Below are positions 51,446-63,850 of a stretch of DNA of 64,000 bases, in pieces; the first letter of the stretch is position 1; each line of letters opens with the position of its first letter. The stretch comes from Scatophagus argus (lineage: Eukaryota > Chordata > Actinopteri > Scatophagidae): assembly GCF_020382885.2 (NCBI RefSeq), contig NC_058512.1:203501-267500 (forward strand), written 5' to 3'. The position numbers were made by a program, and so were the translations under genes. The notes below the pieces were generated by a model, which searched no databases, was not told the DNA's origin, and saw only the letters and a program-made list of their open reading frames with translations.

Positions 51446-52546
51446 ATTTAGAGAGTATAAAGTTTAGGTGGTACTTGAGGAGGTTCCAGGTATCCTTCAG
51501 GTGGTGGTATAAGTCCTACAGGTGGAGTAGGTTCCAGTGATACTCTTTGGTTCTAATGGTCCTGTTGGTGGTTCAGGGGTCACCAAGGAGGGTCCAGAGG
51601 TTATAAAGGGAGCTTTAGGTGTCTCCACCAACCCAAGTAAAACACCAAAGTTGTTATCTTTCAGAAGTTAGTTCAACCCTCCATTTGAGTTCCACGGATT
51701 GTACAGAACCTATTACAAGGAGAACTGATGTTGTCCTGGGTTCTCGTGGTAGAACACAACCTCATTTACTGTCATTTGTCACCCATCTGTATGAATCCAA
51801 AGCATAATAATGTTGTTCAACTGCCTTCCCGGCAGCGTTCAGAACCCATTTATTCACTATGGTTTGAGACTTAAAGACAAGCTTGAGATGAGTCATTCAC
51901 TCTAGTGAACACTGACCAACTAAAAGATGAAAGGACCTTTTAGCCAACAAGCTGCCTGAATGGTGGGATTCTGTGTTGTGTTGTAAAACATACAGAAACA
52001 CAGGTGGGATCTTCTAAAGTTCCTCTAACAACCAACTCTGGGCTCCAGAAGCTGACTGCACGAGGAAGCATGTCAGTATATGATCTGTTAGATATTATCA
52101 GTATATATGTGATGTAATCATAGGGCATCAGAAGCGATAAATACATAAAAAAGCTACATTTCAGTACCTGTGGGTCATTTATCAAATTTCTGCAGGTTAC
52201 ATTTCAGACTCAGGTGAGATTTAAAGTGAAAATCCTTCACTTTTACTGGCAGATGTAAGAAAATGTTGGATTTCTGCTGTACACACTTTGACTTTTCTTT
52301 TTCTAAACTGCCAGCGTGGCCTTTGAATTTCTACTGGAGATATTCAGGTGGCCATTCAAAAACTTAAAAAATAATAAAGTTGTGCGCTTTTGAAGAATGA
52401 CATAATGTATGGATTCATAAACAAGATCACTGTCTCTGATTGGCTGTTCCTGTACTGATCATAAATAATGTGATCATCAGTAAGTCTTTGGATGAATGTC
52501 ATATTCTTTTGAAGAAGAATGTTTTTATTCAGTTAACTATTTAGAT

Positions 52547-52794
52547 CAGTGGATCCCAACCTTTTGTTTTGTTCTTATGGGCACCTTGAATTTCTGGAGC
52601 AAATTTCATGGCAATTAATGCTGTAGCTGTTGAGCTATTTCAGTCTGGACTAAAATGGTTGACTGACTGACCTTGTCGTCCATAGCACAGAGAAAAAGCT
52701 GTTTTCTTTCATTCTTATTCATTTAATAATGGGGCCCCTCAGATTCATCTTGGGACATTGTGAGGGGCCCCAATGTCCAGGTTGGGAGCCACTG
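52547..52794. mobile_element. hAT-type MITE
   Basis: Ends CAGTGGATCCCAACCTTTTG and the complement of CAGTGGCTCCCAACCTGG are the classic CAGTGGTTCCCAACC-type hAT termini. Flanks ATTTAGAT (52539-52546) and ATTCAGAG (52795-52802) match at 6 of 8 positions. The interior has GGGGCCCC palindromes and no coding frame. Confidence 0.8.
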
Positions 52795-52878
52795 ATTCAG
52801 AGCATCGTTAAGCAATTCTCAGTTTGATGATTATCTGATTATCCTCTGTGGATTGCTGTTCCTCCTCCTCCTCTGGAC

Positions 52879-55800
52879 CTACTTTATTTGATAGAAACTG
52901 GACATGGTGACGTAGGCTTCGTCCTGCTGGCTCACTCGGAAGACCTCCGCCTCATTTCCTCCACTGCTGCACTCAGGCTGAGGTGTGTCAGGCCTCTCCC
53001 CGAGTTGGAGGACCTGGGTGGGCGATGGACTGGTGGTCTGGACACTGTCCTCTCTGTCACTCAGCAGTGCAGACAGCTCCAGCTCCTCTGTACTGATGCT
53101 GGTGGTGCTTGTGGAGCAGTCAGAGGTCTGGGTGGAGCAGGGAAGGTTAGACTGTGTACCTCCAGCAGCAGCAGCGATGACTGAAGGCACTGTTTCCTCA
53201 CATGGATGCTCCTCTGCTTTCTCCATCGGGTAGACTTTAAGGGCACTGAACACCTCAGGTTTGAAGTTCAGAAGGAGACCCTGTAAGAACAGAATCACAG
53301 AATCAGTTCGCTTTGGTTGGCTCAGGCACAAGAAACACTTCTAGGCATCATAAAACACTTGTTTAAAGCACAGTCAAAACAGCATTAAAAATGTCGAAAA
53401 TCTGGAGTGAAGTCAGTCATTCACATCCACAAGGGAAAAGTAAATCCATTTAGTCTCTAGTGAACTTGTGAATCACACTGATGGGACCAACAGCTGCCGT
53501 CCTGTCAACGTTCAACTCTGAGTGAGCGGGGAGCCTTAGAGGCCAAAATGGAGGACGTTATCAGCTGTGTCAGCATCCAGCTCATGTGTTGGAGGGCGAA
53601 CTGCTCCAAACACAGAGTTCGCACACAGTTAGGAGACAGGAGACAGGAGACATCATCCTGACACTGACTGATGGACTGACTGTGAGTCAGTTAATCTGTG
53701 AGCTAACTGACAGGTAGCTGATCAGGTAGCTTGGCCAGCTCTTTATGGCTTTTTAACAACTTTTTATTGGTTGAGATGGTGAAGAATTCTGAGAACATAA
53801 ACAGTTGAGTACAGAGAGAAAAAAGAGATATGGTGACTGATGGTTTCAGCCTTTTCCAAGCTCGTCCACCAGCTACAGCAGCTGACCGACAAACCCAGCG
53901 TGGAGGCTCACACTGTGCGGGAACATGCAGATGAATTTAGTTTTGGTGTGATGGGCCTCAAAGTTGGGAAAGATGATGGTTTGGCTCAAAGCCACGCTGC
54001 TCCCACCTTTGCTTGTGACTGAGCCATAATTATTATGGCCACTAGAGGGTGCAGCTACTCGAACATTTTGAACATTTACAACATGATGCTGTTGTTTTTT
54101 CTTTTGACAACATCACGGTGAAAGGACTCACTTTATTCGGCTGGCAGATCTGCATCAGTGTGTGTTTCGGGTACGGGATCCTCGGCCACATGTATGTAAA
54201 TATTCTGTCAAACAAAGAGAAAAGAATCATTAATATATGACACCTGTCTGCATTCACTGATTTTTGACAAAGGAACCAGATGTGTCATACTTGTTTTTCC
54301 AGAATAAAACGACCGCAGAAGTGACCACAAACAAAGGGACGAGACACATGCTCAGTGTGTACAGCTCCTGCCTTGGATTTGTCTGTTTATCTTCTGGGAC
54401 AAAAGCAGAGAGCCGACTTAGGTGAAATCATTCTCCTCATCTTCTTGAAGAAGTTGACGTTCTCTTACCAGCAGGAGTAGTGAAACTGAACGTTTCACTC
54501 CATTCGCTCCAGGTACCCTGCAGGTGTTTCTGTGGTATCGCTCGCACTCTGACGTGATACTGTGTGTGTTTTTGGAGCTGCTGCATGTCGATCTTCATGA
54601 CGACGTGGTCTGATGATGAGATGTTTTGAATCTGTGGTCAAACAGGAAAAACAGTAAACAGCTCAGCCACTGCTGAAGATTCTCTGACGTAGAACTAATA
54701 AGTCAGTCCACGTTACCGTGCTGCTGTGAGCGCTCCAGATGAGCAGCTGGAAGAGCTGGTTGTCTACTTTCAGGTATTCTTTATGGTACGGAGTCCGAAT
54801 ATGGATGAGAGCCTGCTGAGACTCCCGACTGACGGTAACGTTCCACACCTGAGGACTTCTCGGTTTAACTGCAGGGGCAGAACGAAGAACCAAAAGACAA
54901 CACTGAGGCTAGCAGCCACAGGCGCAGTTTGCTCTGGCTGGTCCGGAACAAGAAAGGACCGATACAGCTGCTACAATTTGTCTGAGGTCAGGGAAACATT
55001 TGAGCAGAAAACTGACATATCATTAGCTCATAGTGAATAGGCTCAGTGCTACATGAGAAATGTCATTTTCAGACTGAAACGATTTAAATGTGTTGATGTT
55101 CATGGCCTCCAGAGGATGAGTCCTTTCGCATCACATCAGAGCAGAACAACACCACCCCCACATGATATGAAGGGTAAAACCCCCTAATTGATGACTGATG
55201 CTCTTTCCTCCAGCATCGTCCTGTACATGCCATCCTCCTTTATGGCATGTATAGGACGATGCTGTGCTGGGACTATGCTTAGTGTGAGCGAGAGGATTCA
55301 TCCTTTCAGTTCATGACGCAGGGTTCATGACGTCTTTGTGTTTTCATGTCGAGGTGTCGAGTAGGTTTAGGCTTAGCATCAGGTTTCTGTCCTGTGTTAC
55401 TGTGGTTTAAGCTGTTCTGGATGTATCCCAGGGCGGCACGGTGGTGCAGTGGTTAGCACTGTCGCCTCATAGCAAGAGGGTTCCAGGTTCGAATCCTGGT
55501 CTGGGCCCTTCTATGTGGAGTTTGCATGTTCTCCCTGTGCCTGCGTGGGTTTTCTCCGGGTTCTCCGGCTTCCTCCCACAATCCCAAAAACATGCACATT
55601 AGGTTCATTGGCTGCTCTACATTGCCCCCTAGGTGTGAGTGTGAGAGTGTGTGGTTGTCTGTCTTTGTGTGTTGGCCCTGCGATTGACTGGCAACCAGTC
55701 CAGGGTGTCCCCTGCCTTTCGCCCGTAGTCAGCTGGGACCCTGACGGACCCTGACGGACCCTGACGGATAAGCGGTATAGAAAATGGATGGATGGGTGTA

Positions 55801-57481
55801 TCCCACCTCTGATGTCAGGAAACATCTTGAGGTGAATGCAAAGCTGCTGAGTTTACCGATCTTCTTCAGGTCGATTGTCTTTGAAATCTGTCCTCCTCTC
55901 TTCAAGTGGATTGTCACGTTTAAATCAACTACGAGACTCAGATCTCTGGAGCTGACTGTGTCCCCAAAATTGTTCACACACTTCCTCCCCGTCGTGCTGA
56001 AGTCAGTGAAACTGTGAACAGAAGAACAAAACAGATTTCTGTCATTCACTGAATGCTGTTGGTGTGTCATCCAGGAATGAAACTTAAGGTGTTTCACCAT
56101 GCTGTCATATTCTCGATGCCATCGGCCTGATAATCTTCATCGTCCTCGTTGTCGTTCCTGCCTTCGACCAGTTTACAGGTCAGACTGCTTCCGTCTGTCA
56201 TGATGTCCGAGGTGCAGCTGATTCTGGAGTCTGAGGAGAAACAGTGAAAACATCTTCATCGCTGCATCATCCAGCTGCTGGTCATGTGAGACTCATCATG
56301 TCTCCTCTGAGGTCTGAGTCTGCCGGTCAGAAACCTTTCATGCAGCACAGCAACACAGACGCCAAGTGACACCAGACATGTTGGTAAGACTTAAAACCCC
56401 ATAACAAACAAAATAAAATAAAAAAGTAAAGTAATGTTGTCCAGGAGATTTAAAAACATACAAATTGGTTCATGCTGACTTGACGACCTCAGCTTGTATG
56501 TGAGCAGATCAAAATGGTAAGCCGATGAAGAGAAGTTAAAACTGAAGTATCAGTCTGAATTAGAAGTCAGAATTCTTATCCTCACTAAACTACAAGACAT
56601 TAATAACAATTAATATCATCAAAGCATAAAATCTTTTTGGGAAACCAGACGAGCAGGAAGACATCAGCTGTTTCAACTAAAAGCTTTTACTCCTAATGTC
56701 ACCAAGAGGAATAACATAAACTAAGAAGAAGTGGGCCCAGAACTGAGGCTCGAGGTACGCTGCGATACGCAGTTAGGTGGGGGTGGTGGCGTGTTGTGCC
56801 GGTTGTGGCTAACCAGCAGGTATGACTGGTTTTACCGAAGACGATCCTCCGAGTCTTCCTCTGGGATCACAGTGAAATGTCTTAACTTGGGCGGCAAACA
56901 ACAATTCCTTTATTATCACTGAATGTGTTGATTCGCCACTGGTCTTAAAATGTCAGGTGCAAGTTGCAAGACATCATCTCCAAGATTCAAAGATTCGAAG
57001 AGATGCGGTTCAAAATGTTATAAAACAGGAAACAGAAAATTGGAGACACTGAGGAAAGACAGTGACAGACAGCTTAAACAAGCGACTGCTGAGGATTCAT
57101 TTTCTGTCTAATAGATGTAGTTTGGTTCAGATCTACTTGGTCTTTGTGAACTTTAGCGCCATCATCAGGTGAACATTTTAATGTGTCCAATATTTTGATG
57201 TATGACCCAATAGCTGATGCAGATCACAGTGCTGTACTGTGATCTGCCACCTTCAGCTTCTTTGCTGTCTTTACTAAACGTACGGTTTGCTGTTTGATCA
57301 GTTCTCTGGTGCTCAGTGAGGATTTCTGCTTATTTCTCTGTGTTGGCTCAGTGTGACATCACAGCGTGACAAACTCAAACATCTCAAACTCACCAACATC
57401 AGCATCTCCGTCTCCACTCTGAGCCTGAGTCACAGCCGGCAGCAGGAGCAGCAGCACAGCAATCCAGCAGCCAGACGGCAT
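52879..57481 (-). CDS. il7r: Interleukin-7 receptor subunit alpha
   Basis: Eight coding exons (high to low): 57481-57394, 56230-56098, 56011-55857, 54868-54717, 54631-54469, 54393-54291, 54204-54132 and 53280-52879; 1269 nt, 422 residues. A signal peptide (CWIAVLLLLLPAVTQAQ) is followed by a cytokine-receptor ectodomain with paired cysteines (ISCTSD, SLTCKL, MTACFTD, RKCVNNF) and WSEWS in exon 5. Exon 6 holds the membrane helix (LVPLFVVTSAVVLFW). Exon 7 has the box-1 JAK1 region (YMWPRIPYPK). The tail ends DEAYVTMSSFYQIK, nearly identical to the human end; its YVTM is the STAT5/PI3K docking tyrosine. With the common gamma chain the receptor binds IL-7 for lymphocyte survival. Phases all agree. 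Confidence 0.96.
55212..55263. other. 22-bp-arm hairpin in an il7r intron
   Basis: Arms 55212-55233 and 55242-55263 pair over 22 positions with one G:U-type difference; loop of 8 nt (CCTCCTTT). The length is near that of a short pre-miRNA, but the loop side and flanks show no further pairing. Confidence 0.8.
55431..55796 (+). mobile_element. tRNA-derived SINE, near-complete, in il7r intron
   Basis: Starts GGGCGGCACGGTGGTGCAG and contains TAGCACTGTCGCCTC, then GGTTCGAATCC, a perfect B box. It ends TAAGCGGTATAGAAAATGG with GGATG repeats. A perfect 9-bp target duplication, TGTATCCCA, flanks it at 55422-55430 and 55797-55805. Three tandem copies of CTGACGGACC lie near the 3' end. The element lies antisense to il7r. 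Confidence 0.88.
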
Positions 57482-57509
57482 CTCCTCCCCAAGCCTCCTC
57501 ATGGAGTCC

Positions 57510-57720
57510 CCTGACCGAAACTCTTCACTGAGCCTCCTTGATGACTCCTCCTCGCTGAGCCTCCTTGATGACTCCTCCTCGCTGAGCCTCCTCGCTGACT
57601 CCTCCTCGCTGAGCCTCCTCACTGACTCCTCCTCGCTGACTCCTCCTCACTGAGCCTCCTCACTGAGCCTCTTCACTGGGCCTCCTCAGAACCTCCTCTG
57701 AGCCTCCTCACTGGACCTCC
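57510..57720 (-). repeat. 27-bp minisatellite directly upstream of il7r
   Basis: A unit like GACTCCTCCTCGCTGAGCCT plus CCTTGAT is repeated about four times, then decays into shorter GAGCCTCCTCACT units. On the minus strand it reads RRLSEEES(S/A) and stays open and in frame with the il7r start at 57481. Confidence 0.8.
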
Positions 57721-59723
57721 TCCCTCCTTCCTCAGCAGACTTGTAATGCTGTATTCTCAGCAGCTGACAGCGTTTCTTGTCAGCCGGCGGGGAGACAGGA
57801 AGGAGGAGTGGCGAGTGTACAAAGGAAGAAGGAGGAGGAGGAGGGTGGGGGTGCTGACAGGATGTTCTGTAAATCAGAAAACATCTTTGTTGGGCGCACA
57901 GCAGATTCTGTGATGTCAGAAGATGAATTACTGGACTGTGAGCCAACATGAGCTTCAGTCTCAGATTTCAGTCACTGCGTTCAGCTGAGAGTTGATTCTC
58001 CAAAATCAGATCCCAAACAAAAGTTTACCTCTCGTATTTACTGGTTTCATGGTGACTGATGGTTCCCTACCTAACAGACCGCCTCATGCTGGTATTGGTC
58101 TGCTGTGTGGAGGTGAGAAAGTGGGTGGAGTCTGACAGGTGAACGGCTGAGGTTAAAGCTATGAATGTTGTTTTAGTTCATGTTCCTTTACAGCTAATGC
58201 GGATGAACACTCTGAAGGAAAGTCAACCACCTCCTTCACTGACAAACACAAGACGGTGAAACGTGAAGTTAAGTTCGTTTGTGAAGTGCAAACTCTGAGC
58301 AGCAGGTTTTGAACAAGAAGCTTCATTAGCTCTTGTGCTTCATATTCATCTTTCAAGGTAAAAATTAAACAATCAGTCAGTGTGTTGTGCATCCCTCGGT
58401 GACACTTCCTGTTCAATATTGTGAGTCATTATTTATTGTGTGTAAATGCTTCCTCACCACCAGCTGATCAGGATCAGTCAGTGATGGAAATCTCAGTTCA
58501 TTACAGTTGACAAGGGGCTGATTTCAGCCTCTCTCAGAGTTGACACAAGTTCACCATCTGTTGATCTTTTTGAGTTAGCTGCTGCTCGACCACAGCTTGG
58601 TGTTGGATGTTGACGTGAGCAGGACTGCTGGTCACCAGTTAGCGCCTGATTGTCAGGATACAGTCTGCAGCCTCATGTAAATCAGCATAGCCTTTAAAGT
58701 GAGACTCTGCTGGAGGGAGAGATGACACATCCTTCCTGTGGATGAGCCCATAGTGTCTCAGTTCGCTGCACTCAGGGGATTTGCTGCCACAGCCTGAATC
58801 GGTCTGCTGAGCTCACTGTAGCACAAGTCCAGTAAATCACAGAGGCTTGTCCTCGTCTCTGCAGCTCTGCAGAGCTTCTCAGCCTCTTTTTGCTCCTGGT
58901 TTTTTCTTTTTTTGTGTTGTCTGGTTGAGTGTAAGCTGACAGACGCAGACTCAGTCTGAGTCCAGCTGGTGGCCTCAGTCAGCAGCTGGAGAGCAGATGT
59001 TTACCTCTGGATGTGGTGGAGACCAAACACAGAGCTCACAGAGAGGAGATATGGACTCCACGTGGAGCATCACGTTGATCTGTGACTGCTGCTGTTTAGA
59101 AACTGGTAATCTATGTGAAAGTGGACAAAAATGTGAGGACTGTCGGGCAGACGTCACTGAAACCGAGCACAGAATGAGTTCTGAGGTTTCGTATGTAACT
59201 GAATAAAAATCACCACAAAAAAAAAATCAATCAAATCAAAGAATAAAGTGATTTGTTGAACACAAGCTGTGCTGAGACGCGACTCATTTTTCTGCATGTT
59301 GATCTTCCTCCATGTGTATGAGAGCGAGCAGCCCGAACTCGAGCAGAAAACTAAACCAGTCACCAACCAACCACTTCCTGCAACTCAAATCATCTGGTTT
59401 GTTTTCAAATGAGGCCAGCATGTACCCATGTGTCTCAGTTTACTACGAGTCTGACATCTGTTACCTGTCTGTTGTTATGACCTGAGACAGCAGAGCTTTT
59501 AACATGCTGCTCTTTCTCTGGCATGTTTGACCTTCACTCTTTTTGTCCCACAAGCTGGAGGTCCACATTGTGACCTTCAGCCTAAAAACAACAGAAATCT
59601 GACGGCGTCACACTGAGCTCAGTGTTTGAAACAGAAAGTCTGTCTGAAGGTGAACCGAGCTGCTCTGTGAACGTCTCGTCATCAGCGTTACTGTCAATCA
59701 ACATGACAGTCTTTTGTCAGCAT

Positions 59724-59762
59724 CAGATCAGTCAGCTGAACAGAACTCAGCTGACTGATCTG
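59724..59762. other. 16-bp perfect hairpin
   Basis: Arms 59724-59739 (CAGATCAGTCAGCTGA) and 59747-59762 are perfect inverted repeats with a 7-nt loop. Confidence 0.8.
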
Positions 59763-60433
59763 ACAACAGGGGAGATCCTGACTGAGAGGTCAGCTGTGGT
59801 TTACCATTTCCTCATTAACTGATTACTAAAAGAAGGAGAAAACCACAAAAAACAGTCATGATGTGATGGCTGACATGAACAGCAGACTGCTGAGCCAATG
59901 TAGTATTGATTGGTTTGAGACTGAGCTGATCTGAGGACAGTCAGATACTGAACATCAGGCCAGATGGTGTGTTCACTGACTTAACTTAATCACAGCAATA
60001 AACAAACAACAGTCATTCACAACCCATCATTAACTGATGATCTGAGTCGTCGAAGCCATCGTCTTCATGCTCTTCTGAGTACCAACTCAACACTGACTGA
60101 AGTTGAGGAGGCAAGTGGACCCAGACCAGATCACCGGTCAGCAGATAGAACTGCACAGTGGAACCAGTCCAAACATTACATCCACATTTGCTTCTTAACA
60201 ATATGTTAAAGCTAAGAGCAGGTTCACAAACTTCACAAACGTCACTGACCAGATCTACATGTGAGATGTAAAGGTAGCTTAATTACACAGAGTGTTGGAT
60301 TTTCACTGACAGGAAACAGCTCAGTCACAGTCACTGACACGTAGGTCCGGTTTTCACTGGTTGACACAGTTTTTACGACCCATTAGTCTTTATTTGGTAA
60401 ATCAGATGTCAGTGATATTTTGCCCTCATTTTG

Positions 60434-60640
60434 GTTGACGGGCTGAGAGGTCGACGGACTGACTAAGGGGTCCACGGACTGAGGGGTTGACTGGCTGAGG
60501 GGCCACGGACTGAGGGGCCACGGACTGACTGAGGGGTCGACTGGCTGAGGGGCCACGGACTGAGGGGTTGACTGGCTGAGGGGCCACGGACTGAGGGGCC
60601 ACGGACTGACTGAGAGGTCGACTGGCTGAGGAGTCCACGG
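60434..60640. repeat. Minisatellite of CGACTGGCTGAGGGGCCACGGACTGAGGGG type
   Basis: Alternating short units (GGCTGAGGGGCCACGGACTG, AGGGGTCGACT) in higher-order repetition. The open frames across it, rich in PSVRGPSA and PLSQS, are a product of the repeat, not a gene. Confidence 0.85.
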
Positions 60641-61848
60641 GTGTTGGGTGGGTGGTGGCTGTAGTTCACAAGTTGTCTTCTCAGCATGTTGGGGACAAAG
60701 CGGAGAAAGTCATGGAGGCAGAGGTGGAGGATGTTTTCCTCTCCACTGAACAGGCCGTCTGCGATGAGAACGAGTTGGAGGTGCTGCCGCAGTGGAGGAA
60801 ACAGTGTGTCGCCGCTCAGCCCCTCCCCCACCAAACCACATGCCTGAGGTTCCTATCTGAGCTCCACATCGCAAAACATGTTGAGCTGTGGTTTCATGTG
60901 TTGGGTCGACTCCCTCTGTGCTGCTGATGGGAATCTGATGAGCCACCTGTTTACACTGAGTGCTGCGGTTCTGGATCCTGCTGGTTCCAGTACACGGACT
61001 GTGTGAGGCTGGGGCGAATACAGCACTTCTGCTTTGGTTTGGATCCTACATTTACCCCCATGTTGTGTTTTATGTTACTGTTTTATCTTCATCTTATGTA
61101 AAGTCACGTGGAAGTGAAAAACTTTTTAAAAAATTTGTTACAACTGAATTAAAAGTACCGTACAGAAGTACTACAAGCAAGAAGCACTTAAAATACCAGC
61201 AGTAAAAGTACTCGTTATGTAAAGATGATTTTATTCAAACATTTTGTAGGAAAATAAATGTGTTGAGGGCTCAGTATTAAATATAAGACACTATGTAAGC
61301 AGCATATTCATGTACATGTCATGAACACACGTGTGGGCCACCTGTACAGGTGTTTTCACTTCAGACCTGCACCTTGCTCAGACTGAGTTTCATCTGTCAG
61401 TACTGCTGTCAGTGTCTGTTGTGTACCTGCGTTGGTCTTAAAATGAGGCGATCACACGTGGTTCACATGGATCAGATCCTGATCAGTCCCAGCTGACACT
61501 TCAGACCCTGTGCAACAGACGGTTTAAACAGGAAGGCTGACCTGAGATCAGAGACCTGAGCAGGTGACACACTTGAGTCAGGTGCAGGACCTTGTTAAAT
61601 CATGCAGTCAAATACATGAAGTGCAGTAAAAAGTACGACGTTTCCTTCAGGAGAGCAGTGAAGTTGTAGAATAAAGTAACAAACTGCGTGTCAGTGAAGT
61701 ACAATAACTGAGATTTATACTGCAGTAGTACTTCACAGTGAATGTGTCTCCAGTTGACAAGCTGCTCCTCATTCAGGATGTCCTTATACACATACAGGTG
61801 TGCATACCTGTAGAGAAGGCACATCTATTTCTGTCTGTAGTTCCACCT

Positions 61849-61872
61849 ACACACACACACACACACACACAC
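61849..61872. repeat. (CA)n microsatellite
   Basis: Twelve perfect CA units. Confidence 0.9.
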
Positions 61873-63850
61873 GATGAAACCACAGCGTCAAATCTCATGG
61901 TGATGAATTTCGGTGAAGCCACACCAAACCGAGTGTGTCTTTGAAGCCAGAGCGACAACAGCCACATGAATGTGTCCTCTGTACACCCTCGCTACAAACG
62001 CTGCTTCCTGCTTCTCCTCACGCCGTCACATCAGAGCGCGCTCTGTGGACGAGCAGTGAATTTCTGTAGAAAAGTGTTGCACGTCGTGCAAACAGAGCTG
62101 AGGCTTGTTCACAAATGACTCGTCACCACATCCTCTTCCTTCACTCACAGTTTGTGTTCATCCTTTAAAAACACAGTAAGCAGCTTCGTGATGAACACGC
62201 TGCGACTGATGCTGACCACACGTTCTCGTGTCTGTGAACGCACCGCCGCTTTGTGGTGACCTCATGAAACCTTCTGATACCTAAATGTGAGCAGAGACGG
62301 GAAGGCGAACTGAACTGAGGTGTCCTCCTGTCCCCCGTCTGTGTGTGGACCATATCTCTGTGTCCACTCAGAGGTCAGCTCAGTCGGGTCAACAGGTGAG
62401 TCCACAGGCCAAAGTTCAGCTCATCGTTAAAACATGAAACATCCAATCTGTTAGAAACCAAACCAACAACATGTGAGACTGTCTGACTTCCTGTCTGTGG
62501 CTCTCAGCTCTGAGCCCATTGGTTCCTGCTGAACACTTTGAAAACATCTCACATATGTACAGTTTCATGTTTACAACAGCTGCTCACTGTAGTTTCTACC
62601 AAACAAACAACGGCAGGTTGTCTGAGGACTATTTTCAGTGGCGAATGAATCCACATTTGGTGTTCTAGAGTGTGTGTGTATTAATACCACCTGAGCGACA
62701 GGTAAACCACAGACAGCTGGGACAACTGACACGGAGGGCAGCTGTGGGAATCATCTCTGCGCCGTGTTCACACTGTGTGTGTGTCTGACTTCTGTCATGT
62801 GACAAACAGACGATGACCTCACAGAGCAACACGAGTCCGAACGACCTGAAACGCAGCAGTGAAGCGAGAGACACAAGTACAACACAGTATTCCATATTAC
62901 AACACCAAGTACTTTTACTTTGAAGTACGCTGCTACAGAAAATGCAGGACCTGTACTTCAGTGTTGTACTTGTACCTGTTTAATACCGAATCAAAGATCT
63001 CCTAAAGACATGACGGTCTGCACCACTGACGACGGACACGCAGGACACGGCAGGTGATCAGGCTCAGCTCTTCTGATTGGCTGATGTGTGTGTTGTGACC
63101 AGCTGACCTGCTGTGTGTTCAGGTGTGTTGGATACACACCAGGGAAATACCAAGCACAGCCAGTCAATCAATCAATCAATCAATAAATCATCACTGACAC
63201 GTTTCTACACTCTTCCACAGCTCAGCTTGTAGCTGACGAGCAGAAACGGATCAGATCAGGTTCAGTTCCGTTAAATGTCTTTGGAAGATGAAGTCGAGTC
63301 AAGAAAAGATCTTTCATTTCACTTTAATGAAGACAAATAGAAAACAGTTTGATCGAGACTCGAATTAAAAAACTGCTGGTTGTCGTTTTAGTTTAGGATT
63401 AAAAAATGAAATATCAAACCTACAGAAAACCTTTTCTACATCTCATTTGTCTACAGGCATGAGGATTCTGCCTCTGCTGGCAAAAACGAATGATTTTACT
63501 GATCATGACAAAGATGAGACGATCGGAACATCAAATCCCAAATTATCAAACAAAACTGTTGAGTCAAAGTGACTTCATTTCAAAAATAAATTCTCTGACA
63601 CAGGAAGTGACTTTGTGCTTCATGCAGAGGAAACGTTTGCACCAGATTCACCGCTAACTCACATGTTGATCCTTGAAAAATATATTAGTGTTATTACTGA
63701 TTATTTATTTCTGTCTTCTAACATCTTCACACTGAAGGCTTAACATTTTGTAGTTCAGTTTGGCTGCAGTCTGCGCTGCTGATCACCCACAGCAAGTTGG
63801 TTCGGTCCAGGACAAAGACGCTGGTCCCACGTGTTCTCTATGGCATCAGA

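Larger units (their letters stand above)
49873..52878. other. capsl-il7r convergent intergenic region
   Basis: Holds the capsl 3'UTR, two hAT-type MITEs and a block of GGTGG/GGTTC-rich sequence at about 51460-51610. No other gene is supported. Confidence 0.45.

Noticed and set aside
60652-60927. 91-codon plus-strand frame next to the minisatellite
   Set aside because: Partly continues from repeat-derived sequence, no splice partners and no recognisable domain.
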